NCBI RefSeq assembly: GCF_017948405.1
Contig: NZ_CP072844.1
Location: 62,001-126,000, forward strand
Source of the DNA: Psychrosphaera aestuarii
GTDB lineage: Bacteria; Pseudomonadota; Gammaproteobacteria; Enterobacterales; Alteromonadaceae
Reading direction: 5' to 3'
Length of the DNA: 64,000 nt
Below are positions 19,971 through 30,021 of the stretch, in pieces; within the stretch, counting starts at the first letter, position 1; each line of letters starts with the position of its first letter. A program made the position numbers and the translations under genes. The notes under the pieces are model-generated. The model worked only from the letters and a program-made list of their open reading frames with translations. It had not been told where the DNA came from and searched no databases.

Positions 19971-22900
19971 TTATTCTTCTTCCAGCTCGATGTTTAGACC
20001 TAGCGAACGAATCTCTTTCAACAATACGTTGAACGATTCTGGAATCGCCGGTTCCATACGATGATCACCGTCCACGATGTTTTTATACATCTTAGTACGA
20101 CCATTAACGTCATCAGATTTAACTGTAAGCATTTCTTGAAGCGTGTAAGCAGCACCGTAAGCTTCTAGTGCCCATACTTCCATCTCTCCGAAACGCTGAC
20201 CACCGAACTGAGCTTTACCACCAAGTGGCTGCTGTGTAACTAGGCTGTAAGAGCCTGTTGAACGTGCGTGCATCTTGTCGTCAACCAAGTGGTTAAGTTT
20301 CAACATGTACATGTAACCAACGGTTACTTTACGCTCAAATGAGTTACCAGTACGACCATCAAACAGGGTAAATTGACCACTGCGAGGCATATCAGCTAGT
20401 TCAAATAAGTCTTTAATTTCTTCTTCAGCTGCACCGTCAAATACAGGTGTCGCAATTGGAACACCAGCACGTAGGTTTTGAGCAAGGCGACGTACTTCAT
20501 CATCAGAGAAGCTATCAATATCAACTTCTTGACGTGATGTACCTGAAGCATAAACCTTTCCTAAGAATTCACGGATTTCCGCAAGTTCTTTTTGCTCTTT
20601 GATCATACGGTCTAGTTTTTCACCTAGTCCACGAGCCGCCATACCTAAATGGGTCTCAAGGATCTGACCGATGTTCATACGCGATGGTACACCTAGCGGG
20701 TTAAGTACGATATCTACTGGAGTACCGAACTCATCATGTGGCATATCTTCAACAGGAACAATGGTAGAGATTACACCTTTGTTACCGTGACGACCGGCCA
20801 TCTTATCACCAGGTTGTATACGACGTTTAACAGCTAAATAAACTTTAACGATTTTAAGTACGCCAGGTGCTAAGTCGTCACCTTGAGTGATCTTGCGGCG
20901 CTTAACTTCGTATTTCTTATCGTACTCACCACGAAGTTCTTCGTAGCTTGCAGCTAGATGCTCAAGTTCAGCTTGTTTAACTTCATCAGATAAACTTTGC
21001 TGGAACAATTTATCACCTGCAATAGAAGCAACAGTATCAGCATCTAATCCACCAGAGATTAGAAGTTCACGTGTTCTTGCGAACGTGTTGTTTTCTAGAA
21101 TACGGAATTCTTCGTTTAAGTCTTTTTTCGCTTGCGCTAATTGCATCTCTTCGATGTCTAACGCACGCTTATCTTTTTCTACGCCATCACGTGTAAATAC
21201 TTGAACGTCGATTACCGTACCAGACACAGAGTTTGGAACGCGTAATGAGCTGTCTTTAACGTCAGACGCTTTTTCACCAAAAATAGCTCGTAGAAGCTTC
21301 TCTTCAGGAGTAAGTTGAGTTTCACCTTTAGGTGTTACTTTACCTACTAGGATGTCGCCACCCTTAACTTCTGCACCGATATAAACGATACCTGAGTCAT
21401 CTAATTTACCAAGCGCTGACTCACCAACGTTTGGAATATCAGAAGTGATTTCTTCAGGACCTAATTTAGTATCACGAGCAACACAGCTTAGTTCTTGGAT
21501 ATGAATCGTTGTTAAACGATCTTCTTGTACAACACGCTCAGATACTAAGATCGAGTCTTCGAAGTTGTAACCATTCCAAGGCATGAATGCTACACGCATG
21601 TTTTGACCTAGCGCTAGCTCACCTAAGTCTGTTGAAGGACCATCGGCTAACACGTCGCCGCGTTGCACTGGTTCACCAGAACTTACTGTAGTTTTTTGGT
21701 TAATACATGTATTTTGGTTTGAACGTGTGTACTTAGTTAAGTTGTAGATGTCGATACCAGCTTCGCCAGGTAAACATTCACTTTCGTTAACTTTAACAAC
21801 GATACGTGATGCGTCTGCATAATCAACAACACCACCACGTTTAGCAACCACAGTTACACCAGAGTCTTTTGCTACTACCGCTTCTACGCCAGTACCAACT
21901 AACGGCTTATCAGCACGTAGAGTAGGAACGGCCTGACGTTGCATGTTCGCACCCATCAAGGCACGGTTAGCATCATCGTGTTCTAGGAACGGGATTAAGC
22001 TTGCAGCTACTGATACAACTTGTTGAGGTGCTACGTCCATATATTGAACTTGGTCGATTGATGTAATCGTAAATTCATTTTTGAAACGACAAGGTACTAG
22101 TTCATTAACTAGACGACCTTCTGCATCCATCTCAGCAGATGCCTGTGCGATTACGAACTTATCTTCTTCAATTGCAGATAAGTAATCAATTTCGCCAGTA
22201 ACCTGACCGTCAACTACTCGACGGTATGGAGTTTCTAAGAAACCATATGAGTTTACGCGAGCATAAACTGACAATGAGTTAATTAGACCGATGTTTGGTC
22301 CTTCCGGAGTTTCGATTGGACATACACGACCATAGTGAGTCGGGTGAACGTCTCGAACCTCAAAGCCTGCACGTTCACGAGTCAAACCACCTGGGCCTAA
22401 TGCAGAGATACGACGTTTGTGCGTAACTTCTGATAGCGGGTTGTTTTGATCCATAAACTGAGATAACTGGCTCGAACCAAAGAATTCTTTGATTGCTGCA
22501 GATATAGGCTTAGCGTTAATTAAGTCTTGTGGAGTTGTGTTATCAAGATCACCTAAACTTAAGCGTTCTTTAACAGCACGTTCAACACGAACTAGACCAA
22601 CACGGAATTGGTTTTCTGCCATTTCACCAACAGAACGGATACGACGGTTACCTAAGTGATCAATATCATCAACATCGCCTTTACCGTCACGTATGCTAAT
22701 TAGCACTTTCATAACGTCAGTGATGTCTTTTTTGCTTAGAGTACCTTCACCAGTCAAGTCATCACGACTAACTCGACGGTTAAACTTCATTCTACCTACA
22801 GAGGATAAATCATAACGCTCTAGAGAGAAAAATAGGTTATCGAATAAAGCTTCCGCTGAATCTTTTGTCGGTGGCTCACCTGGGCGCATCATACGATATA

Positions 22901-23999
22901 TTTCAATTAACGCTTCTAAGCGGTTAGTTGAGCTATCAATACGTAGCGTGTCAGAGATGTATGAACCGTGATCTAATTCATTGGTGTAAATAATTTCGAA
23001 AGACTTGTGTCCTGCTTCTGCCATTTTAGCTAGTAATTCTAAGCTAATTAGGTCATTTGCATTTGCAACTAGCTCACCAGTTGACTCATCGATGTAATCT
23101 TTTGCGATTACTTTATCAATGATGTACTCATGAGGAACTTCGATTTGATTAATACCCGCTTTTTCCATTGAACGGATGTGGCGAGCTGTAATACGACGAC
23201 CAGTCTCGACAATGACTTCACCGTCAGCGTCTTTAAAATCGAATGCAGCTGTTTCACCACGAAGGCGAGACGGTTGCAATTCCATTAAGATTTTATCGCC
23301 TTTAATTTCAATAGCGATACGATCAAAGAATAGGTCTAAGATTTCTTCTGTAGAATACTCTAACGCACGTAACATGATTGAAGCAGGTAATTTTCTGCGA
23401 CGGTCAATACGTACGAATAAATTATCTTTAGGGTCGAATTCAAAGTCTAACCAAGAGCCACGGTAAGGAATTACGCGGGCATTGTATAAAACTTTACCTG
23501 ATGAGTGAGTTTTACCTTTGTCGTGATCGAAGAATACACCAGGAGAACGGTGTAACTGAGATACGATTACTCGCTCAGTTCCGTTTATGACAAAAGTACC
23601 GTTGTCTGTCATTAACGGCATTTCACCCATATAAACTTCTTGCTCTTTGATATCTTTAACAGTACCAGGAGCAGCTTCTTTGTCCATTAGAACTAAACGC
23701 AGTTTCACACGTAATGGTGCTGCATATGTAACGCCACGAATTTGACATTCTTTCACGTCGAAGACAGGTTCTCCAACGCGATAGCTAACAAATTGTAGTT
23801 CGGCGCTACCAGAATAGCTCTTAATAGGGAAAACAGAACGGAAAGCCGCTTCGATGCCATTATTACCGTCTACGTCCGCTTCAATAAACTTATTGTATGA
23901 TTCAAGCTGAACTTGTAGAAGATAAGGCATGTCCAAAACGTGTTCGCGTTTGCCAAAATCCTTACGAATTCGTTTCTTTTCAGAATAAGAGTAAGCCAT
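19971..23999 (-). CDS. rpoB: RNA polymerase subunit beta
   Basis: 1342-residue beta subunit, the same length as in E. coli. The rifampicin-binding region [23 protein letters not shown]... keeps the susceptible-type Ser, Asp, His and Arg residues, so no classical resistance change is seen. The conserved GRHGNKG (bridge and secondary-channel region) and C-terminal [21 protein letters not shown] are present. It is preceded by a 356-nt spacer with hairpins that probably set the rpoBC to rplJL expression ratio. Confidence 0.98.
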   Translation of the reverse strand: MAYSYSEKKRIRKDFGKREHVLDMPYLLQVQLESYNKFIEADVDGNNGIEAAFRSVFPIKSYSGSAELQFVSYRVGEPVFDVKECQIRGVTYAAPLRVKLRLVLMDKEAAPGTVKDIKEQEVYMGEMPLMTDNGTFVINGTERVIVSQLHRSPGVFFDHDKGKTHSSGKVLYNARVIPYRGSWLDFEFDPKDNLFVRIDRRRKLPASIMLRALEYSTEEILDLFFDRIAIEIKGDKILMELQPSRLRGETAAFDFKDADGEVIVETGRRITARHIRSMEKAGINQIEVPHEYIIDKVIAKDYIDESTGELVANANDLISLELLAKMAEAGHKSFEIIYTNELDHGSYISDTLRIDSSTNRLEALIEIYRMMRPGEPPTKDSAEALFDNLFFSLERYDLSSVGRMKFNRRVSRDDLTGEGTLSKKDITDVMKVLISIRDGKGDVDDIDHLGNRRIRSVGEMAENQFRVGLVRVERAVKERLSLGDLDNTTPQDLINAKPISAAIKEFFGSSQLSQFMDQNNPLSEVTHKRRISALGPGGLTRERAGFEVRDVHPTHYGRVCPIETPEGPNIGLINSLSVYARVNSYGFLETPYRRVVDGQVTGEIDYLSAIEEDKFVIAQASAEMDAEGRLVNELVPCRFKNEFTITSIDQVQYMDVAPQQVVSVAASLIPFLEHDDANRALMGANMQRQAVPTLRADKPLVGTGVEAVVAKDSGVTVVAKRGGVVDYADASRIVVKVNESECLPGEAGIDIYNLTKYTRSNQNTCINQKTTVSSGEPVQRGDVLADGPSTDLGELALGQNMRVAFMPWNGYNFEDSILVSERVVQEDRLTTIHIQELSCVARDTKLGPEEITSDIPNVGESALGKLDDSGIVYIGAEVKGGDILVGKVTPKGETQLTPEEKLLRAIFGEKASDVKDSSLRVPNSVSGTVIDVQVFTRDGVEKDKRALDIEEMQLAQAKKDLNEEFRILENNTFARTRELLISGGLDADTVASIAGDKLFQQSLSDEVKQAELEHLAASYEELRGEYDKKYEVKRRKITQGDDLAPGVLKIVKVYLAVKRRIQPGDKMAGRHGNKGVISTIVPVEDMPHDEFGTPVDIVLNPLGVPSRMNIGQILETHLGMAARGLGEKLDRMIKEQKELAEIREFLGKVYASGTSRQEVDIDSFSDDEVRRLAQNLRAGVPIATPVFDGAAEEEIKDLFELADMPRSGQFTLFDGRTGNSFERKVTVGYMYMLKLNHLVDDKMHARSTGSYSLVTQQPLGGKAQFGGQRFGEMEVWALEAYGAAYTLQEMLTVKSDDVNGRTKMYKNIVDGDHRMEPAIPESFNVLLKEIRSLGLNIELEEE

Positions 24000-24355
24000 G
24001 TGGTTCCTCAGCTTGCTGATTTTTGACCCTATAAGCCTGTCTCAATTAAGGAACAGACTACCTTTTAACAGCAAAATTTTGCTATAACCCGCTTCAGTAT
24101 TAAATCATTACACGCCTTTTGGCATTTACTGAGGCAAATCTGCCCCAAGTTGGTTTGCTATTTAGAGCAAATTTTATAACAACTAAATTTGCCTAAGTGC
24201 ATGTAATTCTTAAATACAAATGGTGGTATAAAAAAGTTTTACCATCATTTTGTGCACTATAAAAGTTTTTACACAGATATAGCGCAAAAAGGCCGGTGAT
24301 ATTTTATCACCAGCCCATGCCTAAATTTTAGGCAGATAATCTAACAGACGTCAGA
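24000..24355 (-). promoter_or_regulatory. rplL-rpoB attenuator/processing region
   Basis: The 356-nt spacer contains, right after rplL, a terminator-like hairpin GGCTGGTGATAAAATATCACCGGCC followed by five T (24286-24315). Downstream of it is a second long hairpin with arms AATGATGGTA / TACCACCATT (24217-24252). In E. coli the equivalent spacer holds a partial terminator and an RNase III site; the same role is inferred here. No ORF is seen. Confidence 0.7.
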
Positions 24356-24718
24356 TTATTTAACTTCAACAGTAGCGCCTGCTTCTTCAAGTGCAGCTTT
24401 AAGTTCTTCAGCTTCACCTTTAGAGATCGCTTCTTTAACAGCGATTGGAGCAGATTCAACCATAGTTTTAGCTTCTTTAAGGCCAAGACCAGTCGCGCCA
24501 CGTACTGCTTTGATCGCTGCAACCTTGTTAGCGCCAGCGCCAGTAAGGATTACGTCGAATTCAGTCTTTTCTTCAGCAGCTTCTGCTGGGCCAGCAGCAA
24601 CAACAGCAGCAGCTGCAGTTACGCCGAATTTTTCTTCCATAGCTTCAACTAGTTCAACTACTTGCATTACTGACATTTCAGCAATTGCGTCTAAGATTTG
24701 TTCTTGAGTTACAGACAT
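24356..24718 (-). CDS. rplL: 50S ribosomal protein L7/L12
   Basis: 120-residue acidic stalk protein. N-terminal dimerisation helices ([24 protein letters not shown]...) are followed by an Ala-rich hinge ([16 protein letters not shown]) and the C-terminal factor-binding domain with [12 protein letters not shown]. It recruits EF-Tu, EF-G, IF2 and RF3 to the ribosome. It is 91 nt downstream of rplJ, whose product it binds as dimers. Confidence 0.98.
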   Translation of the reverse strand: MSVTQEQILDAIAEMSVMQVVELVEAMEEKFGVTAAAAVVAAGPAEAAEEKTEFDVILTGAGANKVAAIKAVRGATGLGLKEAKTMVESAPIAVKEAISKGEAEELKAALEEAGATVEVK

Positions 24719-24809
24719 TTTATAATTCCTAACTTGTTTAAGCGATTTAATCGCTTGTAATAACTTTCACCTAAAAACTGTATATTTACTAGCAATATGC
24801 TAAATAAAA

Positions 24810-25298
24810 TTATGCAGCTTCTTTCGCTTCTTTTACCGCAGCTAGTGTCTTCACTAGTTTGCCTGCAGAAGCTTCTTTCATAACACTCATCAAACGTGCG
24901 ATCGCTTCGTCGTATGTAGGTAGTGAAGCTAATACTTCAACATCTACTACGCTGCCTTCAAATGATGCTGTTTTAAGTTCAAACTTTTCGTTTTTCTTTG
25001 CAAAGTCTTTGAAAAGACGTGCACCAACACCTGGGTGTTCTTTAGAAAATGCGATAAGAGTTGGACCTACAAACGCTTCAGAAAGACATTCGAAGTCAGT
25101 ACCTTCAACTGCACGTTTAGCTAAAGTGTTGCGAACAACCTTCATCCAAACGCCATTAGCACGCGCTTCTTTACGAAGTGCTGTAATTGCAGTTACAGAT
25201 ACACCACGAGCGTCTGCTACTACTGCAGACAGAGCGTCTTTGGCTGCTTCTTGGACTTCAGCAACTACTGCTTTTTTGCCATCAAGATTTAATGCCAT
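24810..25298 (-). CDS. rplJ: 50S ribosomal protein L10
   Basis: 162-residue stalk base protein ([15 protein letters not shown]...) that anchors L7/L12 dimers through its C-terminal helix. The L10-L12 complex represses its own mRNA in E. coli, and a structured leader of about 200 nt precedes this gene. The strong Shine-Dalgarno CAGGAGAAA is 6-7 nt before the ATG. Confidence 0.97.
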   Translation of the reverse strand: MALNLDGKKAVVAEVQEAAKDALSAVVADARGVSVTAITALRKEARANGVWMKVVRNTLAKRAVEGTDFECLSEAFVGPTLIAFSKEHPGVGARLFKDFAKKNEKFELKTASFEGSVVDVEVLASLPTYDEAIARLMSVMKEASAGKLVKTLAAVKEAKEAA

Positions 25299-25499
25299 TA
25301 GCTTTTCTCCTGGTTGTGGAAACGGATAAACCGTTTACATTATGTTCAAGACTAGTCTTGAACGGTTCCGGTGAAAGCCAGAAGTGGAATCTTCTGGGGT
25401 CATCACCATCTGCGTAGGACATTAAGTCAAATAAGATATCTATTTAACACCTACGGTCTTGGATGGAGGCATTGCAAGCAATACCTCAACCCGAATTTT
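25299..25499 (-). promoter_or_regulatory. L10 (rplJL) mRNA leader
   Basis: The 201-nt rplA-rplJ spacer contains several stems on the minus strand: a hairpin just after rplA (GAGGTATTGC / GCAATGCCTC), CCAGAAG / CTTCTGG (25378-25397) and a perfect 20-nt palindrome of GTTCAAGACT (25344-25363). The GCAGATGGTGATGACC region resembles the L10-binding kink-turn of the known L10 leader family. Assignment to that family is by position and motif, without a covariance search. Confidence 0.75.
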
Positions 25500-26201
25500 T
25501 TACTTGTCAGCTTTGATTGAAGCTTGTTCAATCGCTACGCCAGCACCCATTGTTGTAGAAAGACTAACTTTCTTAACAAATGTGCCTTTCGCAGAAGCAG
25601 GTTTTGCTTTTACGATTGCGCCTAATAGAGCTTCTAAGTTTGTTTTGATCGCTTCAGCGTCAAAATCAACTTTACCGATAGAAGCGTGAACAATACCGTT
25701 TTTATCGTTTCTATAACGAACCTGACCAGCTTTAGCATTTTTAACTGCTGTTGCTACGTCTGGAGTAACTGTTCCAACTTTCGGGTTAGGCATAAGGCCA
25801 CGTGGACCTAAGATTTGACCTAATTGACCAACAACACGCATTGCATCAGGAGATGCAACAACTACGTCGAAGTTCATTTCGCCAGCTTTAACTTGCTCAG
25901 CAAGATCTTCCATACCAACAACGTCTGCACCAGCTGCTTTAGCTGCTTCAGCGTTAGCGCCTTGTGTAAATACTGCTACGCGTACGTCTTTACCAGTACC
26001 GTTAGGTAGTACAGTAGCACCACGAACGTTTTGGTCAGATTTACGAGCGTCGATGCCTAAGTTAATAGCAACATCAAAGCTTTCTGTGAATTTAGCAGTC
26101 GCTAATTCTTTAAGTAGAGCTACAGCTTCTTCGATGCCGTATTCACGAGTTGCATCAACTTTTTCACGAATTAAACGTGCGCGTTTTGTTAATTTAGCCA
26201 T
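25500..26201 (-). CDS. rplA: 50S ribosomal protein L1
   Basis: 233-residue L1 stalk protein. The conserved signature ...[18 protein letters not shown]... is present. It interacts with E-site tRNA and, in enterobacteria, represses the rplK-rplA message. It begins 3 nt after rplK, consistent with coupled translation. Confidence 0.98.
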   Translation of the reverse strand: MAKLTKRARLIREKVDATREYGIEEAVALLKELATAKFTESFDVAINLGIDARKSDQNVRGATVLPNGTGKDVRVAVFTQGANAEAAKAAGADVVGMEDLAEQVKAGEMNFDVVVASPDAMRVVGQLGQILGPRGLMPNPKVGTVTPDVATAVKNAKAGQVRYRNDKNGIVHASIGKVDFDAEAIKTNLEALLGAIVKAKPASAKGTFVKKVSLSTTMGAGVAIEQASIKADK

Positions 26202-26204
26202 TGA

Positions 26205-26633
26205 TTAACCCTCTACATTCAAGCCCATTGCACGAGCTGAGCCGGCAATAGTGCGTACTGCTGCATCCATATCGGCTGCAGTTAGGTCTGGTTGTTTGGT
26301 GTTTACGATTTCTTCCAACTGTGCACGTGTTACCGTACCCACTTTTTCAGTGTTTGGACGACCAGAACCAGATTTGATACCAGCAGCTTTCTTAAGTAAG
26401 TAAGATGCAGGTGGAGTCTTAGTTTCGAATGTAAACGAACGATCACTGTAAACAGAAATTACTACTGGTACCGGAGCACCTTTTTCCATTTCACCTGTTT
26501 TTGCGTTAAACGCTTTACAGAATTCCATGATGTTCACACCGTGTTGACCTAGAGCAGGACCAACCGGAGGACTTGGGTTTGCCATACCAGCTGCTACTTG
26601 CAACTTGATTAGGGCTTCAACTTTTTTAGCCAT
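26205..26633 (-). CDS. rplK: 50S ribosomal protein L11
   Basis: 142-residue L11 with the [13 protein letters not shown] signature (about 20-32) of the thiostrepton/GTPase-centre domain. It is needed for factor-dependent GTP hydrolysis and stringent-response signalling via RelA. It is the first gene after the internal promoter at 26757-26785. Confidence 0.98.
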   Translation of the reverse strand: MAKKVEALIKLQVAAGMANPSPPVGPALGQHGVNIMEFCKAFNAKTGEMEKGAPVPVVISVYSDRSFTFETKTPPASYLLKKAAGIKSGSGRPNTEKVGTVTRAQLEEIVNTKQPDLTAADMDAAVRTIAGSARAMGLNVEG

Positions 26634-26743
26634 TTTAGCTTCCTCATTAATGGGTCATCGCCTAGTAAGAACGAGGTTTCTTACTTATCGGCTTCCCGTT
26701 TTAAATATTTTATACCTGTCTAAATTCTCACCCAGACACATAC

Positions 26744-26785
26744 AAAAGGGTCGCGCATTATATAGACAATCGCGACCCTTTTCAA
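26744..26785 (-). promoter_or_regulatory. rplK promoter overlapping the secE-nusG terminator hairpin
   Basis: A perfect 12-bp inverted repeat AAAAGGGTCGCG / CGCGACCCTTTT (26771-26782 and 26744-26755) with a 15-nt loop follows nusG and looks like its terminator. The same bases supply a promoter for rplK: TTGAAA -35 (26780-26785), 17-nt spacer, TATAAT -10 (26757-26762). The -10 lies in the loop and the spacer in one arm. Both readings are from sequence; function is inferred. Confidence 0.75.
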
Positions 26786-26810
26786 GACTGTAATTCGAAA
26801 TTAACTTCGA

Positions 26811-27386
26811 TTATTTATCTTTTTCTACCTGACCAAACTCAAGTTCAACTGGAGTTGAGCGACCAAATATAAGTACAGAAACTTTAACTCGGCTCTTCTC
26901 ATAATCCACTTCTTCAACAACACCGTTAAAGTCAGCAAATGGACCTTCGGTAACGCGAACAACTTCACCTGGCTCGAATAATGTTTTAGGCTTAGGCTTA
27001 TCAACATTTTCTTCTAGGCGGTTTAAGATCGCTTCAGCTTCACGGTTAGAAATTGGCGCTGGGCGATCTGACGTTCCACCGATAAACCCTAGTACACGTG
27101 GTGTATTCTTTACAAGATGCCACGCATCTTCATTCATCGCGATTTCTACTAAAACATAGCCAGGGAAAAACTTACGTTCTGAACGACGCTTTTGGCCTGC
27201 ACGCATTTCTACAACTTCTTCAGTTGGTACTAAAATACGGCCAAAGTAATCTTCCATTGCGTTTACTTTAATGTGCTCTTCTAGAGCTTTTGATACACGA
27301 CCTTCATAGCCTGAGTAAGCTTGAACAACATACCAACGTAATTTGTTTTCTGCTTGTTCTTCAACATTAATATCTGAATCAGACAT
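26811..27386 (-). CDS. nusG: Transcription elongation/antitermination factor NusG
   Basis: 191-residue NusG. The NGN domain has [16 protein letters not shown] and [12 protein letters not shown], and the C-terminal KOW domain [22 protein letters not shown]. It binds RNA polymerase, and couples it to Rho or to ribosomal S10. It begins 3 nt after secE, so the pair is translationally coupled. Confidence 0.98.
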   Translation of the reverse strand: MSDSDINVEEQAENKLRWYVVQAYSGYEGRVSKALEEHIKVNAMEDYFGRILVPTEEVVEMRAGQKRRSERKFFPGYVLVEIAMNEDAWHLVKNTPRVLGFIGGTSDRPAPISNREAEAILNRLEENVDKPKPKTLFEPGEVVRVTEGPFADFNGVVEEVDYEKSRVKVSVLIFGRSTPVELEFGQVEKDK

Positions 27387-27389
27387 GCA

Positions 27390-27767
27390 TTAAGCTCCTA
27401 TACCTGTAAGTAGAGCTACTGCCCAGCGTAAAAACATATCTAAAAAATAGAGCATAATTGCTATAACGGCAGTAGCAGCAAAAATAATAAATGTAGTTTG
27501 AGTCGCTTCTTGACGAGTAGGCCAAATAACCTTGCGAATTTCTTTATTCGATTCTTTAGAAAAGCTAATAAAGTTTCTACCTTTTTCTGTCGTCCCGGCA
27601 AAAACGCCAGCTATAACAACAGCAGCAACAACACCAATTGCGCGAATCAGTACTGATTCTTGATCGAACATATTGTTTGCAACAACCGCACCTGCTAATA
27701 ACGCAATAGCGATTACCCATTTAACTAAATCCAGTCCTTTGTTTGACTGTTCAACATTGGCACTCAT
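27390..27767 (-). CDS. secE: Preprotein translocase subunit SecE
   Basis: 125-residue inner-membrane protein with two N-terminal hydrophobic segments, the conserved cytoplasmic amphipathic helix (ISFSKESNKEIRKVIWPTRQEA) and a C-terminal TM, the long three-TM form found in gammaproteobacteria. It clamps SecY in the SecYEG channel. It is the first protein gene after tRNA-Trp. Confidence 0.97.
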   Translation of the reverse strand: MSANVEQSNKGLDLVKWVIAIALLAGAVVANNMFDQESVLIRAIGVVAAVVIAGVFAGTTEKGRNFISFSKESNKEIRKVIWPTRQEATQTTFIIFAATAVIAIMLYFLDMFLRWAVALLTGIGA

Positions 27768-27851
27768 CGAAACACCTTAATTACTACATTTGTGAAAATT
27801 GTTATAAACCTCAAAGGACAATACTATTCACTAATACTGTTCTTTGAGGTT

Positions 27852-27928
27852 TGGCAGGGGCGGAGGGACTCGAACCCCCAACCATCGGTTTTGGAGACCG
27901 CTGTTCTACCAATTGGAACTACGCCCCT
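27852..27928 (-). tRNA. tRNA-Trp (CCA anticodon)
   Basis: Complete cloverleaf with encoded 3' CCA, acceptor AGGGGCG/CGCCCCT, anticodon loop TCCAAAA and a standard T-arm GGTTCGAGTCC. It lies directly upstream of secE and is probably cotranscribed from the promoter at 28025-28052. Confidence 0.97.
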
Positions 27929-28024
27929 GCAACAACACCATTTATGTCTATTAATCAATCAATAGACAGTTACACCACTTTTGTGAATCTTAATTTTTAA
28001 GGGAATCATAAAGTGGGGAGCGCC

Positions 28025-28052
28025 ATTATACTTAACTGGTTTAATGACGCAA
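28025..28052 (-). promoter_or_regulatory. Promoter of tRNA-Trp-secE-nusG
   Basis: TTGCGT -35 (28047-28052), 16-nt spacer, TATAAT -10 (28025-28030) followed by a GC-rich GGCGC discriminator of the kind seen on stable-RNA promoters. It lies in the gap between the amidohydrolase gene and tRNA-Trp, with a small hairpin (GTCTATT / AATAGAC) between promoter and tRNA. Confidence 0.75.
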
Positions 28053-28077
28053 TTAAAAACTAATTTTCGCTAATAAT

Positions 28078-29739
28078 TTATGGGTTCTTATATACCAGTT
28101 TACCTGCGACCCATGTTTCCAGCACATTCGACTTCCATATATTTTCTTTTGGGATAGTAAATATATCTTGGTCTATTATTATGAAGTCAGCATATTTGCC
28201 CGCTTGTAATCCGCCAATTATTTTATCTTGGTGCGCACCGTAAGCCGCGTCAATGGTAAATGAACGAAGCGCTTCCGCCATACTCATAGACTGATTAGGA
28301 CGCCATCCGCCTTTTGGCATATTAGCTCTGTCCTGACGAGTAACGGCAGCATGCAAACCTAAAAATGGATTTGCCAACTCTACCGGGAAATCAGACCCTG
28401 AAATAATACGACTGCCTTGTTTTAGAAATTGTTGCCAAGCATATGCGCCTTCTAGTCTACTTTGTCCAATTCGTTTTGGTGCCATTTCCTTGTCTGACGT
28501 TGCATGTGTTGGTTGCATCGAAGGGAGAATATTCAATGTTTTAAAGCGCGGAATATCCTCAGGGTGAACAACTTGCGCATGCTCTACACGGTGTCTAAGC
28601 TCCTCGCCATTATAGAGAATAGACTCTGGCTTTTTAAATACTCTTTCAAATTCATTTAACGCTATTCGATTAGCTCTATCGCCGATAGCGTGAATATTAA
28701 TTTGAAATCGATGACTTAGGATTTCATCGAATAAAGGCGTCAGTTTTTCAGGTGATGTAACTAAAAGCCCTACGTTATCCTTATCATCATGATACGGTTG
28801 TAATAAAGCGGCTCCGCGGCTACCAAGCGCACCGTCTCCATATATCTTCACACTTCGTATTGATAGGAAGTCTTTATTATCTTTTATGTAACCATGCTTC
28901 AACATATCAGAGAGATGGGGGTCTGTTGCAGCGAGCATCGCATAGACACGCACGTCTAAATCGCCTGCTTTAGCAGCGTCTTTATATAGATGATAAGTTT
29001 CATGATCGATCCCAGCGTCATGCATACTGGTAACCCCTAATGAAAGTAAATGATCAGTCGCTTTTTCTAAAGCGGCCTTCATTTCACCCTTGGACGGGTT
29101 TGGTATTTTATCCATTACAAGTATTTCTGCGTTATCGATAAGTACACCTGTCGGATTGCCTTGCGCATCTTTAACGATTTCACCTCCTGGAGGGGAGATT
29201 GTGTCCTTTGTAATTCCCGCTAACTCTAAAGCTTTTGTATTTAACCATGCTGCATGGCCGTCTACTCGACTTAAATAAACTGGGCGATCAGAAATATACT
29301 CGTCTAATTGTTTGGCTGTTGGGTATGTATTAGAAGGCCAGATTTCTTGATTCCAGCCGCGGCCTTTAATCCAACTAATATCTGGGTTTTGCTCACTGTA
29401 AGCAGCAACTTTTTGGGCCGTTGCCTCAGCGCTACGTATATCACGAACATCCACATTTAATAAATTAAAGCCTAAACCAAGCATGTGTCCATGTCCGTCG
29501 ACTAAACCAGGCAACATTACTTTCTGTTTCCCATCAATTCGTTTAGCGCTCTTATATTGGTCTATTAATTCGTTATTCCCAATTTTAAGTACTATTCCAT
29601 TCTCAAAGGCAATAGCTGAGAATGTCACTAAGTTGCGTTCATTTGTGAATGTATATCCTTTGACGTTATGTATTATTGTCGGCTCCGCCATAACGGAAAT
29701 ACTGACTAACAGCGATATTATTGATAGATAAATTTTCAT
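28078..29739 (-). CDS. Secreted amidohydrolase (amidohydrolase family 3, YtcJ-like)
   Basis: 553-residue metal-dependent hydrolase. A signal peptide (MKIYLSIISLLVSISVMA) predicts export. The metal-binding DGHGHMLG is near residues 80-87, HAIGDRAN in the middle and SGSDFPVE near the C-terminal third, as in D-aminoacylase/YtcJ-type family 3 enzymes. The start at 29739 has AAGGAAG 5-6 nt upstream; a longer ORF reaching 29829 lacks these features. Substrate is unknown. It sits between tufB and tRNA-Trp-secE, where related bacteria usually have no gene. Confidence 0.85.
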   Translation of the reverse strand: MKIYLSIISLLVSISVMAEPTIIHNVKGYTFTNERNLVTFSAIAFENGIVLKIGNNELIDQYKSAKRIDGKQKVMLPGLVDGHGHMLGLGFNLLNVDVRDIRSAEATAQKVAAYSEQNPDISWIKGRGWNQEIWPSNTYPTAKQLDEYISDRPVYLSRVDGHAAWLNTKALELAGITKDTISPPGGEIVKDAQGNPTGVLIDNAEILVMDKIPNPSKGEMKAALEKATDHLLSLGVTSMHDAGIDHETYHLYKDAAKAGDLDVRVYAMLAATDPHLSDMLKHGYIKDNKDFLSIRSVKIYGDGALGSRGAALLQPYHDDKDNVGLLVTSPEKLTPLFDEILSHRFQINIHAIGDRANRIALNEFERVFKKPESILYNGEELRHRVEHAQVVHPEDIPRFKTLNILPSMQPTHATSDKEMAPKRIGQSRLEGAYAWQQFLKQGSRIISGSDFPVELANPFLGLHAAVTRQDRANMPKGGWRPNQSMSMAEALRSFTIDAAYGAHQDKIIGGLQAGKYADFIIIDQDIFTIPKENIWKSNVLETWVAGKLVYKNP

Positions 29740-29864
29740 AACACTTCCTTTGATAAACTTCACTAAAACATAACACGATATAGACAACTGTATATTATTA
29801 TTCGCTGAATATATGAAATCTGGCGACAAAATTTAAAGTTTTATCAATATAAAAAATTCATACT

Positions 29865-29927
29865 CGACGTTATAAGCACTAACCTGTGATTATCGTTAAA
29901 CTTTAGTTTTAGTTTTAAGCAGACAAT
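29865..29927. repeat. Copied 3' fragment of the PGPGW-type gene plus short hexamer tract
   Basis: Starts CGACGTTATAAGCACTAAC, the last 18 nt of the gene ending at 8369 plus its stop context, then the same spacer with only about two TTTTAG copies. No gene of that family is present here, so this is the edge of the block shared with the tufA locus (8352-9750). Confidence 0.9.
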
Positions 29928-29970
29928 AAAAAAAGGCTCCCATTCGTTAGAACAGGAGCCTTTCTTTTAT
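29928..29970 (-). terminator. Terminator of the tRNA-tufB operon
   Basis: Same AAAGGCTCC / GGGAGCCTTT hairpin and T-run as after tufA; part of the shared block. Confidence 0.9.
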
Positions 29971-30021
29971 CTTTTTTGTTAATCAGTTTACAGCTGACTG
30001 CAACCTCTTAACAACGCAGAA

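Noticed and set aside
24328..24522. Leu/Lys-rich 64-codon ORF overlapping rplL
   Set aside because: Out-of-frame shadow of the rplL coding sequence; no independent support.
29740..29829. 30-codon N-terminal extension of the amidohydrolase
   Set aside because: It would bury the signal peptide; AAGGAAG supports the internal ATG at 29739.
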